A stretch of DNA of 11,331 nt from Patescibacteria group bacterium (GTDB taxonomy: Bacteria; Patescibacteriota; Minisyncoccia; Moranbacterales; JAKLHP01). The notes under the pieces are model-generated. The model saw only the letters and a program-made list of their open reading frames with translations. It was not told the origin of the DNA and did no database searches. This document shows, piece by piece, positions 1 to 5,881 of this stretch. Each line of letters starts with the position of its first letter. The first letter of the stretch is position 1. The position numbers and the translations under genes were made by a program. The stretch spans positions 1 to 11,331 of the forward strand of contig JAKLHP010000019.1 of the NCBI GenBank assembly GCA_022710085.1, read 5' to 3'.

Positions 1-684
1 GATATATTTATTGGAACAATAAGTTGTCCAGTACTTTCCGATAATCATAGGATTGCTATTGTCTGGGATGGTCCCACTTGCTTCCCAAGATGAAACTATC
101 AATCCATTTCTAAAGGTGTACCAGTTATTTCCATCCCTCACTATCGCATAATGAACCCACTGGTTCAAGGTAACATCTCCCATATCTTTAGCGGATGCTA
201 AATCCCAACCCCCAGTCTCTTGTTTTAATACATAGAGTGATAGTTTTCCACTTGATTCATATCCAACAAGAAAAGGAGCGCTTTGGGAATCACTCCTTGC
301 AAAACTCACCGAGTTACTTATGCTACTGGTTTGATATTCCCACCAATCCATCGTGAAACTACTGGAACCGAAATTAAAATCATCTGAACTTGAGATAGAA
401 AGATAATCTCCATTTCCGTCAAAATAGGCGCCATACCCTCCAAATTTGCTTTGACTGGAACTTCTGGTCGTATCTCCGTATTTAGTTACTGCGTGGACAC
501 TAGGAGAACTATCGGTCAATTCTGTATCGTCCATATGAAGAAGCAGTTTTGTATAATTTTCATCAGACCCATAGGATATATTAGAGAAAAAAACTAACCA
601 TCCTAAAGAAATCAATAGAAAGAAAACAAACTGAAAAGTTATTTTCCTGAAAACTTTAAATAAGTTTTGATATTGGTATTTCAT
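1..684 (-). CDS. Exported LamG/concanavalin A-like domain protein (C-terminus cut off)
   Basis: An open frame of 228 codons runs without a stop from an ATG at 684 to the window edge, so the C-terminal part is missing. Residues about 15-34 form a hydrophobic stretch after a basic start (MKYQYQNLFKVFRK), and a cleavage site is plausible near SYGS-DENY (about 39-41), so the protein is probably secreted or surface-anchored. After that comes a LamG-like jellyroll pattern: KLLLHMDD, then FGGYGAYFDGNGDYLSI, FTMDWWEYQ, and NQWVHYAIVRDGNNWYTFRNG. These are hallmarks of the Laminin_G_3/concanavalin A-like superfamily, which usually binds glycans or proteins at the cell surface. The residues visible are rich in Ser, Tyr and Asp. 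No catalytic residues are seen, so a glycosidase role cannot be claimed. No clear Shine-Dalgarno precedes the ATG. The gene has its own promoter and a hairpin leader, and it is not obviously co-transcribed with prfB, whose stop lies 173 nt upstream. Confidence 0.85.
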   Translation of the reverse strand, partial: MKYQYQNLFKVFRKITFQFVFFLLISLGWLVFFSNISYGSDENYTKLLLHMDDTELTDSSPSVHAVTKYGDTTRSSSQSKFGGYGAYFDGNGDYLSISSSDDFNFGSSSFTMDWWEYQTSSISNSVSFARSDSQSAPFLVGYESSGKLSLYVLKQETGGWDLASAKDMGDVTLNQWVHYAIVRDGNNWYTFRNGLIVSSWEASGTIPDNSNPMIIGKYWTTYCSNKYI

Positions 685-697
685 TTTGATTTTTTAT

Positions 698-738
698 CCC
701 GTGGAATACCTTGCTTCAAGCAAAGTAATTCCGCTGGG
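698..738. repeat. Palindromic hairpin in the leader of the LamG gene
   Basis: The stretch folds into one long imperfect stem: CCC (698-700) pairs with GGG (736-738), GGAAT (703-707) with ATTCC (728-732), and TTGC (711-714) with GCAA (720-723) around the loop TTCAA (715-719). Only a C·A mismatch, single-base bulges and a G·T pair interrupt it. It lies between the predicted transcription start (about 764) and the ATG at 684, so it would be in the 5' leader. No T-tract follows it on the minus strand (the next bases are ATAAAAAATC), so it does not look like an intrinsic terminator. It could be a dispersed REP-like palindrome or a cis-regulatory or mRNA-stabilising element; the sequence alone cannot decide. 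Confidence 0.6.
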
Positions 739-770
739 TCAAATTTTTCTATTTATTTTTTTCTAGTTTT

Positions 771-779
771 ATTATATCA
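771..779 (-). promoter_or_regulatory. Extended -10 promoter of the LamG gene
   Basis: Read on the minus strand, the site is TGATATAAT: a perfect TATAAT (776-771) preceded by the TGn extension (779-777). A weak -35 candidate, TTGCAC, lies at 801-796 with a long 19-bp spacer, which fits promoters that rely on the extended -10. The predicted start of transcription is near 764, giving a leader of about 80 nt that contains the hairpin at 698-738. Confidence 0.5.
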
Positions 780-810
780 CAAAAATTGGATTTGTGTGCA
801 AGAAATTGGC

Positions 811-819
811 TGTGGATAA
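811..819 (-). other. Isolated perfect DnaA-box sequence
   Basis: The minus strand reads TTATCCACA, the strict DnaA-box consensus, in the gap between the LamG gene and prfB. I see no second box or AT-rich unwinding region organised as an origin nearby, so this is not called an origin. It may be a lone DnaA site or chance. Confidence 0.3.
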
Positions 820-857
820 GTTCTTCCAAAATTAGCTTTTTTAAAAAAATAAACAAG

Positions 858-1947
858 TTAATTTTTACTTTTATATTTCAAATAAGCTTCAACAAATTCT
901 CCGATTCCTCCATCAAGAACTTTTTCCGTATCGCTGGTTTCAAATTTTGTCCGATGATCTTTTACCATTTTGTATGGATGAAGGACATAAGAACGGATTT
1001 GATTTCCCCATTCAGCACTATGAAATTCCCCTCGGATTTTTCTCTCTTCCTGTTCTTTTTCTTCCAAAAATTTTTGATGGAGCTTGGCCTTTAGCACTTT
1101 CATCGCCTGCTCCCTATTCTGAAGCTGTGATCTTTCATTTTGGCAGGAAACTTGAATTCCAGTGGGAATGTGGGTAATTCTAACTGCGCTATCAGTAGTA
1201 TTCACATGTTGGCCTCCCGCACCTGAAGAACGGAAAGTGTCCAATCTGATATCCTGAGGATCAATCTTAACCTCTTTAATTTCGCCGATGATTGGAAGAA
1301 TCTCCACTAAAGCAAACGATGTTTCCCGGAGATGATCGGAATTGAAAGGAGAAAGACGGACCAATCGATGAACTCCGACCTCCCCCTTAAGATAACCGTA
1401 AGCATAGTTACCCTGGATTTCAACTGTCACACTTTTTATCCCGGCTTCAGAACCCCTCGATTCATCAAGAATTTTGGCATTAAAATTATTTTTTTCTGCC
1501 CAGCGTAGATACATACGAAGAAGCATTTCGGTCCAATCCTGGGCATCTACTCCCCCGGCTCCGCTATGAATCGAAAGTATTAAATCATTTTTGTCATAAG
1601 CTCCTCCTAACAGAGTTTGGAACTCAAGTTCGTCGATATTCTTTTCAAGAATTTCTATTTTATTTCCGATGTCCTTGATTTCTTCTTCGGAATTGGAAAT
1701 TTTCAAAAATTCCCTGAGTTCTCCGGCTTCTTTTTCGACGTTTTCCATTTTTTCCGCTTCTCTTCTCAGAAGTTCAATTTCCTTCATTACCTCTCCGGCC
1801 TTCTGATTATCCTTCCAAAAATCAGGATTTTCTGATTCTTTTTCCAGCTTTTCTATTTCCTTTTTCTTTTTATCCAACTCAAAGATAGTCCCGAATACTC
1901 GGGATTTTAGCAGAAATTGCATTGAGTTTTTCCTGGAGTTCTTTCAT
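858..1947 (-). CDS. prfB: Peptide chain release factor 2, with programmed +1 frameshift
   Basis: RF2 recognises UGA and UAA stop codons and triggers release of the finished protein from the ribosome. Translation starts at an ATG at 1947 and reads MKELQEKLNAISAKIPSIRDYL (22 codons, 1947-1882) up to an in-frame TGA at 1881-1879. The ribosome must skip T1881 and continue with GAG (1880) to give ELDKKKKEIEKLE and onward, for a product of 362 aa, matching the usual RF2 length (about 365). An open frame can also be read from an ATG at 1922 without shifting, but its first 14 residues (MQFLLKSRVFGTIF) do not resemble RF2, whereas the shifted N-terminus does. In the 362-aa numbering, the stop-codon recognition tripeptide SPF is at about 199-201 and the catalytic GGQ loop (GAGGQHVNTTDSAVRI) at about 244-246. 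An Arg/Glu-rich coiled-coil domain 1 occupies the first third. No strong Shine-Dalgarno precedes 1947. The upstream ZIP gene ends only 25 nt away on the same strand. prfB is normally autoregulated through this frameshift: when RF2 is scarce, the TGA is read slowly and shifting increases. Confidence 0.95.
1876..1904 (-). promoter_or_regulatory. prfB +1 recoding site with upstream hairpin
   Basis: The minus strand reads TAT CTT TGA G, the same TAT CTT TGA core used by the well-known RF2 autoregulatory frameshift (slip on CTT, stop at 1881-1879). The strong Shine-Dalgarno-like AGGGGG that stimulates the Escherichia coli site is reduced here to GGGA (1892-1889), four nucleotides before CTT. That GGGA is the 3' arm of a perfect 6-bp hairpin, TCCCGA-GTAT-TCGGGA (1904-1889). 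The base after the stop is G rather than the C seen in E. coli. Confidence 0.85.
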
Positions 1948-1959
1948 TTCTTTACTTTA

Positions 1960-1968
1960 ATTATAACA
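1960..1968 (-). promoter_or_regulatory. Extended -10 promoter of prfB
   Basis: The minus strand reads TGTTATAAT: a perfect TATAAT (1965-1960) with a TG extension (1968-1967), in the 25-nt gap after the ZIP gene stop. A weak TTGTTG lies about 16 bp upstream inside the ZIP gene. Transcription from here would begin near 1953, only about 6 nt ahead of the ATG at 1947, so this mRNA would be nearly leaderless. That agrees with the absence of a ribosome binding site. Confidence 0.45.
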
Positions 1969-1972
1969 GGGA

Positions 1973-2719
1973 TTATTCGAACAACAAAAGCAACAGGGTC
2001 ATTAATCCTATTCCCAAAATAAAATTGACCAGCTGCCAGAAAGACCTTCTAATCTCTGTATGCTTGTGAAGTTCAGGAATCAGATCGGCACTGGCGATAT
2101 AAATAAATCCTCCGGCTGCAAATGGAACAAGAAAGCCTGCGATACCATTGCCGCTGCTGAAGATTAAAACCAGAATGGCACCCATAATTGCCGCCAAGGC
2201 AGTCATAAAATTGAGAAAGAGCGCCCGAGCCCTGGAGAATCCGCTATAAATCAATGATCCAAAATCCCCAATTTCCTGGGGAATCTCATGGAAGACAACC
2301 GCTATGGTCGTGGCAATCCCTATCGGAATACTTATTAAATAACTTGCTCCGATAATCATTCCGTCAATAAAATTATGAATCGTATCTCCAGCCAAGATTG
2401 TGTAAGAAAAAACATGAGGATGGTCATCAGATGCTATTTCATGGCAATGTCTCCAATGAATAAACTTCTCCAGAATAAAAAAAGTGACAATTCCTGACAA
2501 AATCAAAAGAGGAACAAAAAAAGCATCTGAAGTTTTTTTATAAGCTTCTGGAATAAGATGGATAAAGGCATCGCCCAAAAGAGTCCCAGCTGAAAAACTG
2601 ACAAAATAAATCAGAATTTTATTTAGCCTCTCCTTCTTCAACGGAAATGAAAAAAATCCAGTAAGCGAAATCAAGCTTACTGCAAAAACACTAAATATTG
2701 TATAAAACCAGACCTGCAT
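1973..2719 (-). CDS. ZIP-family metal (probably zinc) transporter
   Basis: This 248-aa integral membrane protein has about eight hydrophobic segments, the usual ZIP topology. Metal-site signatures are visible: SAGTLLGDAFIHLIPEAY (about 43-60, helix 2), HNFIDGMIIGAS (about 115-126, helix 4) and HEIPQEIGDFG (about 144-154, helix 5). The last is the bacterial version of the HExPHE motif of LIV-1-type ZIPs. A His/Asp-rich loop (HWRHCHEIASDDHPH, about 88-102) between helices 3 and 4 probably binds metal during uptake. ZIP proteins move Zn(II), and sometimes Fe(II) or Mn(II), into the cytoplasm; which metal is used here cannot be told. The ATG at 2719 gives a sensible first helix, but no good Shine-Dalgarno is present. 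The gene is divergent from the tRNA-Thr gene across a 58-nt region and lies just upstream of prfB. No Zur-like operator is evident. Confidence 0.92.
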   Translation of the reverse strand: MQVWFYTIFSVFAVSLISLTGFFSFPLKKERLNKILIYFVSFSAGTLLGDAFIHLIPEAYKKTSDAFFVPLLILSGIVTFFILEKFIHWRHCHEIASDDHPHVFSYTILAGDTIHNFIDGMIIGASYLISIPIGIATTIAVVFHEIPQEIGDFGSLIYSGFSRARALFLNFMTALAAIMGAILVLIFSSGNGIAGFLVPFAAGGFIYIASADLIPELHKHTEIRRSFWQLVNFILGIGLMTLLLLLFE

Positions 2720-2750
2720 CGATTCTTATTAAAACTTTACTTTCTTATTC

Positions 2751-2756
2751 TATAAT
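2751..2756 (+). promoter_or_regulatory. -10 box of the tRNA-Thr (and HAD) transcript
   Basis: A perfect TATAAT lies 21 nt before the tRNA 5' end, placing the transcription start near 2763 with a short 5' leader for RNase P to remove. The -35 region is poor (TTAAAA near 2729). The same 58-nt region must hold the minus-strand ZIP promoter; a possible TTGCTA (2776-2771) and TATAGA (2754-2749), 16 bp apart, could serve, so the two promoters may overlap. Confidence 0.5.
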
Positions 2757-2777
2757 ATTACTATAGTTTATAGCAAT

Positions 2778-2850
2778 GCCACCCTAGCTCAGTTGGTAGA
2801 GCGACGCATTCGTAACGCGTAGGTCGCCGGTTCAATCCCGGCGGGTGGCT
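2778..2850 (+). tRNA. tRNA-Thr, anticodon CGT
   Basis: A full cloverleaf folds. The acceptor stem is GCCACCC (2778-2784) with GGGTGGC (2843-2849) and discriminator T at 2850. The D arm is GCTC...GAGC, the anticodon loop TTCGTAA has CGT at 2811-2813, and the T arm is GCCGG-TTCAATC-CCGGC. The anticodon reads ACG (Thr), and G1-C72 and C2-G71 match threonyl-tRNA synthetase identity pairs. The anticodon stem ACGCA/CGCGT has one A·C mismatch next to the loop (31-39). CCA is not encoded (CAA follows), so CCA must be added after transcription. The HAD gene begins 10 nt downstream. Confidence 0.96.
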
Positions 2851-2860
2851 CAAAAAATTT

Positions 2861-3499
2861 ATGATCAAAAAATACAAACACATTTCTTTTGACTTAGACG
2901 GAACATTAGTAGGGACGGTTCGCGAGTACCGTCATTTTGTTGTGCCAAAAGTAGTCGAAGAGCTAGGAGGCATAATCAATAATCCTTTCCATATTGATAG
3001 ATTCTGGTTCGAGAAAAACAGAAACTTAATCATACAAGAAAATTTTGGAGTTGATCCGGAAAAATTCTGGAAAATATGGAGAGGAGTAGATACTCCCGAG
3101 CTGCGCTCCCAAAATACTGCTCCTTATCGGGATACAGAATCTTCTCTCAAAAAATTAAAAGAGATGGGAAAGAAAATTTCAATCATTACCGGGGCTCAAA
3201 AAAATATTGCTGATATGGAGATAAAAAAAATAAACGGAGCCCGATATGATTATTGTCTTTCAATTTTTGAGAACAACTTCAAGGAAAAACCCGCTCCTGA
3301 AAGCTTTCATTTTGTCATGAAAAAATTAAAAATAAAACCGATAGAAACTTTGTATGTCGGTAACAGCAATGAAGATGCTTTTTATGCTCAAAAAGCCGGG
3401 GTTGATTTTATCCACATTGACCGAAAAGAGCATCCGTTTAAACTAGAAAAATACGCGATAAGGGTTATAAACTCGCTTGAAGAATTATTTGGAACCTGA
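2861..3499 (+). CDS. HAD-superfamily phosphatase (phosphoglycolate phosphatase-like)
   Basis: This 212-aa cytoplasmic protein has the HAD hydrolase core. Motif I is FDLDGTLVGT, with nucleophile Asp11 and acid Asp13. Motif II is SIITGA, with Thr110. Motif III is Lys143 in KEKPAPE. Motif IV is VGNSNEDAFYAQKAG (about 166-180). The helical insertion between motifs I and II resembles the C1 cap of Gph/PpaX-type enzymes that dephosphorylate small metabolites, but the substrate cannot be predicted. In motif IV the first acidic residue of the usual GDxxxD is Asn168, while Asp172 is kept, so Mg2+ coordination may be altered. The ATG sits 10 nt after the tRNA with only CAAAAAATTT between and no Shine-Dalgarno. 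The mRNA is therefore probably released from a tRNA-mRNA precursor by 3' processing of the tRNA. The gene ends in TGA, and its last 15 nt overlap the end of the convergent porB. Confidence 0.88.
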   Translation: MIKKYKHISFDLDGTLVGTVREYRHFVVPKVVEELGGIINNPFHIDRFWFEKNRNLIIQENFGVDPEKFWKIWRGVDTPELRSQNTAPYRDTESSLKKLKEMGKKISIITGAQKNIADMEIKKINGARYDYCLSIFENNFKEKPAPESFHFVMKKLKIKPIETLYVGNSNEDAFYAQKAGVDFIHIDRKEHPFKLEKYAIRVINSLEELFGT

Positions 3500-4423
3500 C
3501 ATTTCAACTAATTTTTTCCAATTTCCATTCACTGATTTCTGAATTTCTTTGATCACTTTTTTATTCTTCTCCTCGAATAAATGTTTGAATCTTCCCTGTT
3601 CCTTTAGGAATTCCTCAACTTTTTTGGGGTTTTTATTTACGTAATTAATTACGTAATTTCCTTTTTCAATCTCGTAGAGCGGCCAAAAATTTGTTTCAGT
3701 GGCCAACCTTCCTAATCTCACGTAACGCGAGGTTGGAAATTTCCAAAGATTAGTACAAGGTTGAAGCACTAAAAGAAATGACGGTCCTTTTGTTTCAAGA
3801 GCCTTTTTGGCTTTCATCGCCAAATCATTCGGATAGGCGACATTCGCTTGCGCCAAATATTTTATTCCATGGGATTTTACAATTTCCATAAGATCTTTTC
3901 TGTTTCTGCTTTTGCCGAAAGAATCAAGGCCGGCCGGCTCAGTTTCCGTATTAGCTCCAAGCGGAGTTCCCCCGGATCTTTGACCTCCGGTATTCATATA
4001 TCCCCCATTATCATAGCAAACATACAAAAATTCATGTCCTCTTTCCAAGGCTCCAGAAAGAGATTGGAGACCGATGTCATAAGTTCCCCCATCACCTCCA
4101 AAAACAACCAGTTTGGCTTTTCCGCCAAAGGCGGACCCGCCTTTGGCGGATTTCTTTAATTTAGCTTTTTTTAGTAAAGCTTTCTGAGCCGCTTCTACTC
4201 CGGAAATTGTTGCTGCGGCATTTTCAAAAGCGCTATGGATGTAAGGAATTTTCCAAGCCGTGTAAGGATAAATCGTCGTGGTAACCTCAAGACAGCCAGT
4301 CGCGTTGGAAACAATCACCGGATCTTTAGTTGCACCCAAAATCGTCCTCACGATGACCGGTATTCCGCATCCTGCGCAAGTCGTATGTCCTGGCGCTAAT
4401 TTTTTGGTAAGTTCTTGGTTCAT
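3485..4423 (-). CDS. porB: Pyruvate:ferredoxin oxidoreductase, beta (TPP-binding) subunit
   Basis: The beta subunit binds thiamine diphosphate and a [4Fe-4S] cluster in the enzyme that converts pyruvate, CoA and oxidised ferredoxin into acetyl-CoA, CO2 and reduced ferredoxin. The 312-aa product shows four cysteines at family positions: C16 and C19 (CAGCG), C44 (NATGCLE) and C223 (LQPCTNLW). It also shows the TPP/Mg site GGDGGTYDIGLQSLSGALERG (about 109-129) and the following YDNGGYMNTGGQRSG, where many PorB proteins have NEAYMNTGIQRS. An in-frame palindromic element (4121-4150) adds SAKGGSAFGG at residues 92-101, in a loop just before KLVVFGGDGG. The ATG at 4423 lies one base after the porA stop, so translation is probably coupled. 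Pyruvate is the likeliest substrate, but another 2-oxoacid is possible. Confidence 0.93.
   Translation of the reverse strand: MNQELTKKLAPGHTTCAGCGIPVIVRTILGATKDPVIVSNATGCLEVTTTIYPYTAWKIPYIHSAFENAAATISGVEAAQKALLKKAKLKKSAKGGSAFGGKAKLVVFGGDGGTYDIGLQSLSGALERGHEFLYVCYDNGGYMNTGGQRSGGTPLGANTETEPAGLDSFGKSRNRKDLMEIVKSHGIKYLAQANVAYPNDLAMKAKKALETKGPSFLLVLQPCTNLWKFPTSRYVRLGRLATETNFWPLYEIEKGNYVINYVNKNPKKVEEFLKEQGRFKHLFEEKNKKVIKEIQKSVNGNWKKLVEMSGSK
4121..4150. repeat. In-frame 30-bp GC-rich palindrome inside porB
   Basis: Two perfect 14-bp inverted arms, TCCGCCAAAGGCGG (4121-4134) and CCGCCTTTGGCGGA (4137-4150), flank the two bases AC. Each arm is itself nearly palindromic (TCCGCC-AAA-GGCGGA). It is about 70% G+C in an AT-rich gene. 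Being exactly 10 codons, it adds SAKGGSAFGG to PorB without a frameshift or stop. This looks like an inserted palindromic repeat element tolerated within a protein loop, in the manner of Rickettsia palindromic elements. No second copy is present in the window. Confidence 0.75.
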
Positions 4424-4424
4424 T

Positions 4425-5588
4425 TTATTTTAAATATTTAATCTCTTTGGAAAATTTCCATTTTATTAAATCTTCGAAAACATTTTCAATCTCATCTTGC
4501 AAAATATCGCTTCCTCCCAAGCCGTAGATATAACTTGAAACTGGAAGTCCGCAATCTGCAGAGCGCAAAGCATTTACCACATCAGAATAAATTGGCGGAT
4601 AGGCGCCAAGAGAAATTGCCCGGTCTAAAACTGCAATTCCCTTCATGCTTTTCAATGCTTGAGCAAGATTATCATAAGGGAACGGCCTGAATAATTTTAT
4701 TTTCAGGAGCCCGACTTTTTTCCCCTGGCTACGAAGCTTATCGACCGCTTCTTTTGCAGTTCCAGATGCCGATCCAGCAATAACAATCGCATATTCTGCT
4801 CCTTCCAACTTGTATTTCTCAAAATAATCATAAGATTTTCCAAAGGTAATCTTGAATTCGCTTGTAATTTTTTTGTATTCAGCCAGAGCTTCTTTGAAAG
4901 CCTCAGCCTGCTCAATCTTAAAATCAAAATAAGAGTTTTGAAGAGCCAAAAAACCGAAACTTGTCGGATCCTTAAAATCAAAAAGTGATTTTTCCGGTTT
5001 ATAATCTCCAAGAAACTTCTTTGTGGTTTTATCGTCCTGCACATTCATCCTCTCCACGGTGTGCGAAGTATGAAATCCGTCCATTATTACCATAGCCGGA
5101 ATCTTTACTCTTTCAGAAAGTTTCATTGCGATAAAACTGTTATCATAAACCTCCTGAGCATTCTCTGAAAAAATCTGAATCCAGCCAGCATCTCTTGAAC
5201 CCATCACATCTCCATGCTCTCCATGTATATTAATCGGGGCCGAAAGGGCTCTTGCACTGACATACATAAAAACAGGAAGTCGAAGCCCACTAGCTATGTA
5301 CAGCATCTCATGCATTAGAGCCAGCCCTTGCGAACTGGTCGCCGTTACTGAACGCACTCCTCCCGCGCTAGCTCCAATCGCCGCACTCATAGCACTATGC
5401 TCTGATTCTACCTGAATTATTTCAGTTAAAACTTTCCCGTTTGCTTTCATTTTGGCAAAAGTTTCAACAATCGGAGTCTGGGGAGTAATCGGGTATACTG
5501 CCATCACATCCGGTTCAGCTTGGCGTAAAAATTCAGCCGCCGCTGTTCCACCAGTCATTGCCTTTACTTTATAAATCTTGTTAGTCAT
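4425..5588 (-). CDS. porA: Pyruvate:ferredoxin oxidoreductase, alpha subunit
   Basis: The alpha subunit shares the active site with PorB, contributing to TPP and pyruvate binding. The 387-aa product carries the family signature VYPITPQTPIVE (about 31-42), then IIQVESEHSAMSAAIGAS with the conserved TPP-contacting glutamate region (about 57-74), SVTATSSQGLALMHEMLYIASG, and an Rossmann-like C-terminal half (YAIVIAGSASGTAKEAVDKLRSQGKKVGLLKIKLFRPFP) typical of the transketolase C-terminal-like domain. I chose the ATG at 5588 (MTNKIYKV). An in-frame TTG at 5597 would add three residues and overlap the porD TGA; neither start has a clear Shine-Dalgarno. It follows porD by only a few bases and precedes porB by one base. 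Confidence 0.93.
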   Translation of the reverse strand: MTNKIYKVKAMTGGTAAAEFLRQAEPDVMAVYPITPQTPIVETFAKMKANGKVLTEIIQVESEHSAMSAAIGASAGGVRSVTATSSQGLALMHEMLYIASGLRLPVFMYVSARALSAPINIHGEHGDVMGSRDAGWIQIFSENAQEVYDNSFIAMKLSERVKIPAMVIMDGFHTSHTVERMNVQDDKTTKKFLGDYKPEKSLFDFKDPTSFGFLALQNSYFDFKIEQAEAFKEALAEYKKITSEFKITFGKSYDYFEKYKLEGAEYAIVIAGSASGTAKEAVDKLRSQGKKVGLLKIKLFRPFPYDNLAQALKSMKGIAVLDRAISLGAYPPIYSDVVNALRSADCGLPVSSYIYGLGGSDILQDEIENVFEDLIKWKFSKEIKYLK

Positions 5589-5593
5589 ATAGA

Positions 5594-5881
5594 TCAATTA
5601 ACTTTTTTCATAGTTATTGCGTGAGTCGGACATTCAACCGCACAAACTCCGCATCCCTTGCACCAATCCATATCAACCGACGCTATTCCTTTTGAATTTT
5701 TGTTTTTTTCAGGATGGATATTTTGTCTGATTTTTATGGCCGCTTCGGGACAAAAAGAAATGCAGTTCCCGCAACCGATGCATTTCTTGGCATCAATTTC
5801 CGGGGACAAATATTTCCAATCCCCAACCTTTTGAGCCTTTTTAATATCGTTCTTTATGGTTGAATCCTTATATTGAGTCAT
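5594..5881 (-). CDS. porD: Pyruvate:ferredoxin oxidoreductase, delta (ferredoxin-like) subunit
   Basis: This 95-aa protein has two classical 4Fe-4S motifs: CIGCGNCISFCPEA (Cys 34, 37, 40, 44) and CKGCGVCAVECPTH (Cys 74, 77, 80, 84). It should therefore carry two [4Fe-4S] clusters that pass electrons from the TPP/FeS centre of PorB to external ferredoxin. The length and the segment DWKYLSPEIDAKKCIGCG resemble PorD of four-subunit enzymes. The N-terminal 30 residues are basic. The ATG at 5881 overlaps the porG 3' end by 14 nt, and the TGA stop at 5596-5594 abuts porA, so the gene is embedded in one operon. A weak GGAA lies 7 nt before the start. Confidence 0.94.
   Translation of the reverse strand: MTQYKDSTIKNDIKKAQKVGDWKYLSPEIDAKKCIGCGNCISFCPEAAIKIRQNIHPEKNKNSKGIASVDMDWCKGCGVCAVECPTHAITMKKVN

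Noticed and set aside
786..1177. Plus-strand open frames of 76-102 codons across prfB
   Set aside because: They are antisense shadows of the prfB coding region with Phe/Ser-rich translations and no family features.
858..1922. A 354-aa uninterrupted RF2 frame starting with ATG at 1922
   Set aside because: Its first 14 residues are the out-of-frame reading of the true N-terminal coding region; the conserved RF2 N-terminus starts at 1947 and needs the +1 shift.
2914..2933. Inverted repeat GACGGT/ACCGTC near the 5' end of the HAD gene
   Set aside because: Only 6 bp around an 8-nt loop in coding sequence; a chance structure of this size is not surprising and no regulatory context supports it.
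3848..4159. Plus-strand 103-codon open frame opposite porB
   Set aside because: Antisense to conserved PorB sequence; part of its length comes from the palindromic element being open on both strands.
4703..5044. Same-strand 113-codon frame inside porA
   Set aside because: A shifted frame of porA, without start signal or recognisable domain.
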